Below are positions 61,190-64,000 of a stretch of 64,000 bases of DNA, piece after piece. The translations under genes were made by a program, and so were the position numbers. The notes below the pieces were generated by a model. The model was not told the origin of the DNA, ran no database searches, and saw only the letters and a list, made by a program, of their open reading frames with translations. Location: the NCBI GenBank assembly GCA_045530725.1, contig JAZSCT010000014.1:1-64000 (forward strand), given 5' to 3'. The DNA is from SIG435 sp045530725. GTDB lineage: Bacteria; Bacillota; Clostridia; UMGS1810. How positions within the stretch are numbered: position 1 is the stretch's first letter; every line of letters starts with the position of its first letter.

Positions 61190-63118
61190 ATGTATGATAA
61201 TTTTTCACACACAATACTCTCTCTTAATAGAATTATTGATGAAATAAAGAAAGGCAGATTATCTGTATTTGCAGGTGCAGGGTTATCGTGCGGTTCGGGG
61301 TTTGTCGATTGGAAAACATTAATGAAACCAGTTTTTGAACAACTTGAAATTAGCGATGATGTTGATTTAACTGTTGCTGCTCAGTATTTTGATGATAATT
61401 ACGATCGACAATTTTTAAACACCTTGATCATTGATGAATTTAACAAACAAACCAAAAAGAATGAGAATTTAGATGTATTGTGTGACTTACCCATCGAATC
61501 TTATTGGACAACAAATTACGATTCTTTGATTGAAGATTGTTTGCAAAGCAAAGGCAAAAATGTAGATATAATAACTGATCAACTTCAATTGAAATATCAA
61601 TCATCATCACGTGATGCTGTTGTTTATAAGATGCATGGAGATAAATCCTGTCCAGATAAAGTTATATTAACAAAACGTGATTATGAAACATATGATGAAG
61701 AAAGAGCTTTCTTTTCACACAGTTTAATACATGATCTGATTGTTAAAACCTTTTTGTTTATAGGATTTAGTTTTAAAGATCCAAACTTTGAAAGAATCAT
61801 TACATATATTAAAAACATCTTTGGTAAACATGCTCCTCAAAACCACTACTGCTTTATGCGCCGAGTATGCAGACAAGACTTTGTTGATCTTGATGGCAAG
61901 ATAAATGAAGATAAATATAATAAGGAAAAACGATTATTAGAATTTCGTATATCCGATCTTCAAAATTATGGTATACAAACCATATTGGTAGATGATTTTA
62001 ATCAAATTACCGATATTCTCAAATATATAAGATCCAGGTTGGAAATGGATAATATTTTTATATCTGGTAGTGCTGGAGCAAATGACACTGATGAAAAAGT
62101 ATTAAACGAAGAAGACGAACAGTTTATTTATTCATTATCCAAAACTTTAATTGAAAAAAATTATAATATTTACACCGGATATGGCAGAGAAGTCGGAAAC
62201 AATATTGTATTAGGTATATTTAGCGCAGAAAAAGGAAATAGTATTAACAATATTGATAAACAAACTCATATATACCCTCTGATGTCTGTGAAAGATGATA
62301 AAGAAAAAACACTTCGCAAAATAAGAACAAATCTTATTAAGAAATGTGGCTTTTTTATTTCTTTATATGGAAAAGAATTAGAAGAACAAAATAAAATTAA
62401 AAATGATGGAATGTATAAAGAATACAGAATTGCATTAAAAGAGGATAAAACAATCATTCCAATAGGTGCTTCTAATGGAATGGCACGATATATATATAAC
62501 AAAATTATTTCTGAAGTTGAGAATAAGTATAATTCCAACCCAGAATTAAAAGAAGCTTATAAGAATTTAGGTGGTGAAAAAATAGATACTACAATGATTG
62601 AAGATGTTATTTCAATTATTAACTTAATGAAGAGTCAAAAAGAGAAAGAATTAGAGATAACATTAAAAAGAAGTATATCTACCCAAAATATGGATAAGAA
62701 GATTTTTATAAGTTATCATTATCAAAACGAATATAAGACTGTGAAAGATATTATTGCTGAACTAAAAAAAATTAGCGCATATGAAATTGTAAATATTGAA
62801 GATGAAAAGCTAAAAAACAAAAATGAGATAACTGCTTGGATCGATAACAAATTATCTAATGCGGATTTGACGATATTAATCATTGGGGAAGAAACAGCAA
62901 GCAGAGAATATGTTCGTTATGAAATAGAAAAAAGCATTAGAGATAAAAAAGCATTATTAGGCATAGCTTTAAAGAATAGTATTAAAAATCCACTAGATGA
63001 TATTAAAATTAAAAACTCTAAAGCTAGTGACATTTTTAGAACATACAGTTATAATTCACAGATAAATTGGGAATTTGCAATTCAAGAAGCATTTGAAATA
63101 TCAAATACAGTATATTAA
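61190..63118 (+). CDS. SIR2-SLOG-TIR fusion, single-chain Thoeris-like defence protein
   Basis: The protein has 642 residues in three parts. SIR2 domain, about 1-280: VFAGAGLS (26-33), TTNYD with Asn109, YKMHGD with His149, IGFSFKDPNF (191-200). SLOG/STALD-type domain, about 287-475: IFISGSAG, then TGYGREVGNNIVLG. TIR or MTH538-like domain, about 502-640: KKIFISYHYQNEY, WIDNKLSNADLTILIIG, and REYVRYEIEKS with a candidate catalytic Glu. In Thoeris, ThsB (TIR) makes a cyclic ADP-ribose signal that ThsA (SIR2-SLOG) senses before degrading NAD+; Asn and His of ThsA occupy the places seen here. No separate thsB is present, so signal maker and effector appear to be one chain. Base composition is more AT-rich than the neighbours, and tRNA-Leu and an integrase flank it. 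Confidence 0.85.
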   Translation: MYDNFSHTILSLNRIIDEIKKGRLSVFAGAGLSCGSGFVDWKTLMKPVFEQLEISDDVDLTVAAQYFDDNYDRQFLNTLIIDEFNKQTKKNENLDVLCDLPIESYWTTNYDSLIEDCLQSKGKNVDIITDQLQLKYQSSSRDAVVYKMHGDKSCPDKVILTKRDYETYDEERAFFSHSLIHDLIVKTFLFIGFSFKDPNFERIITYIKNIFGKHAPQNHYCFMRRVCRQDFVDLDGKINEDKYNKEKRLLEFRISDLQNYGIQTILVDDFNQITDILKYIRSRLEMDNIFISGSAGANDTDEKVLNEEDEQFIYSLSKTLIEKNYNIYTGYGREVGNNIVLGIFSAEKGNSINNIDKQTHIYPLMSVKDDKEKTLRKIRTNLIKKCGFFISLYGKELEEQNKIKNDGMYKEYRIALKEDKTIIPIGASNGMARYIYNKIISEVENKYNSNPELKEAYKNLGGEKIDTTMIEDVISIINLMKSQKEKELEITLKRSISTQNMDKKIFISYHYQNEYKTVKDIIAELKKISAYEIVNIEDEKLKNKNEITAWIDNKLSNADLTILIIGEETASREYVRYEIEKSIRDKKALLGIALKNSIKNPLDDIKIKNSKASDIFRTYSYNSQINWEFAIQEAFEISNTVY

Positions 63119-63153
63119 AAATAGGTTGTATCTAAATGATACAACCTATTTTT
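63117..63153 (+). terminator. Terminator of the SIR2-SLOG-TIR gene
   Basis: A perfect 16-bp stem (63117-63132 with 63138-63153) flanked by A-run and T-run. The gene is therefore expressed as a single unit. Confidence 0.88.
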
Positions 63154-63317
63154 AGTTGTTAATAAAGTTACTTTCAATAGTATTTAAAACTTCGTAGACT
63201 TTCAAAAACTTCTGTGGTATTGTTTGTGTTTGAATAAGGAGGCAAAACGCAAATCATTGACAACTCTTATATATTTTATTGTTGGTGGTAAAATAAAACC
63301 AAAGGAGTTGATTCAAA

Positions 63318-64000
63318 ATGAGAAAAATCACAAACGAACTAATACAAAAGTTTAAAGGTTATTTAATTAATGAGGAAAAGTCCTCCTCTACCTTGGAAAA
63401 GTATATCCGTGATATAACAGTATTTATGGAATGGTGCAAAGAAACGGAATTGAGCAAGAGTCTTGTTCTGGAATACAAGCAAGAAATAATAGAAAAATAT
63501 GCTCCAGCAAGTGTAAATTCTATACTGTCATCACTAAATAGTTTCTTTGCATATAACGAGTGGTATGACTTAAAGGTAAAAGCACTTAAAATTCAAAGAC
63601 ACATATTTGCAAGCAAGGATAAAGAACTGACAAAGGCTGAATATGAAAGATTGTTAGTTGCTGCAAAGCAAAAGAAAAACCAAAGATTGTATTACCTTAT
63701 GCAAACCATATGTGCAACAGGTATCCGTGTATCAGAACTTAAAGCTATAACGGTTTCTGCTGTCAAGTCTGGACAGGCAACAATCAACTGTAAGGGTAAA
63801 ATGAGAATAGTTATCTTACCAAAGCAACTTTGTAAAATGCTAAAAGACTATATAAAAGAAAACAATATAAAAAGCGGTTCCGTGTTTGTAAGCAAAAACG
63901 GAAAACCACTTGACAGAAGCAATATATGGTCTGATATGAAAAAACTCTGTGAAGCTGCAGGAGTGTCAAAAGATAAGGTTTTCCCACATAACCTCAGACA
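63318..64000 (+). CDS. Tyrosine recombinase/integrase, truncated by window end
   Basis: The frame is open from ATG 63318 (after AAAGGAG) to the last base, 227 codons. The N-terminal SAM-like core-binding domain reads INEEKSSSTLEKYIRDITVF. The catalytic domain has CATGIRVSEL with the first active-site Arg, a KGKMRIVILP strand with the catalytic Lys, and the HNLR of the HxLRH box at the very end. The second His, GH and Tyr lie beyond the window. Its position after tRNA-Leu and the defence gene suggests a genomic island or integrative element extending rightwards. Confidence 0.92.
   Translation, partial: MRKITNELIQKFKGYLINEEKSSSTLEKYIRDITVFMEWCKETELSKSLVLEYKQEIIEKYAPASVNSILSSLNSFFAYNEWYDLKVKALKIQRHIFASKDKELTKAEYERLLVAAKQKKNQRLYYLMQTICATGIRVSELKAITVSAVKSGQATINCKGKMRIVILPKQLCKMLKDYIKENNIKSGSVFVSKNGKPLDRSNIWSDMKKLCEAAGVSKDKVFPHNLR

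Noticed and set aside
1..64000. CRISPR array
   Set aside because: No regularly spaced repeats with unique spacers and no cas genes were seen.

Overview
The window looks like an AT-rich chromosome segment of an endospore-forming, low-GC Gram-positive anaerobe of the class Clostridia. The evidence is an uninterrupted sigK-type sigma factor gene with a hydrophobic pro-sequence, an adjacent spoIID/spoIIQ-like pair, type III glutamine synthetase, OadB/OadG-like membrane proteins, SLH and copper-amine-oxidase-N type surface proteins, and strong AGGAGG-type ribosome binding sites. Species cannot be named from sequence alone.

Layout. 1-4900 is accessory: a structured RNA or leader with its own promoter and terminator, a secreted HtrA-like protease, a serine-recombinase-like protein preceded by three copies of a 13-bp repeat, a zinc-ribbon protein and a large zinc-ribbon DDE transposase. 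4900-14550 is housekeeping: typA, ung, an Lrp-type regulator with an aminotransferase, trmL, degV, then pgk-tpiA-gpmI. 14550-23500 holds an AraC-family fragment, a glucose-type PTS EIICBA, xpt, a nucleoside-type ABC importer (BMP lipoprotein, ATPase, two permeases) and a Lys/Glu-rich lipoprotein. 23500-26100 is an MBOAT plus SGNH-like pair for exopolysaccharide O-acetylation. 26100-33300 is a minus-strand cluster: type III glutamine synthetase, WecG/TagA glycosyltransferase, thymidylate kinase, and a leucine-rich-repeat/transglutaminase-like protein between two paralogous membrane-anchored proteins.

33500-41400 holds hpf, a DUF2520-type protein, a GC-rich structured RNA, potABCD for spermidine/putrescine uptake and a MORN-repeat secreted protein. 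41400-47700 has pyruvate kinase, a clear yybP-ykoY manganese riboswitch upstream of oadB/oadG-like genes, the spoIIQ/spoIID pair and citrate synthase. 47900-60540 is again conserved: nadK-argR-recN, dCMP deaminase, a TSCPD protein, sigK, prfA, the tsaC/ywlE/rimI/tsaD cluster, an SLH protein, a PTS-EIIC-like membrane protein and a PflX-like radical SAM protein.

60550-64000 is a probable integration hot spot: tandem, partly broken tRNA-Leu copies, then an AT-rich gene encoding a single-chain SIR2-SLOG-TIR protein, then a tyrosine integrase cut by the window end. The SIR2-SLOG-TIR protein resembles a fusion of the two Thoeris anti-phage proteins (ThsA and ThsB) and is the best candidate for an unusual system here. 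The second is the manganese riboswitch controlling OadB/OadG-like proteins with no carboxyltransferase subunit nearby. Three apparent structured RNAs (about 207-402, 35125-35290 and 60641-60756) could not be assigned by eye.
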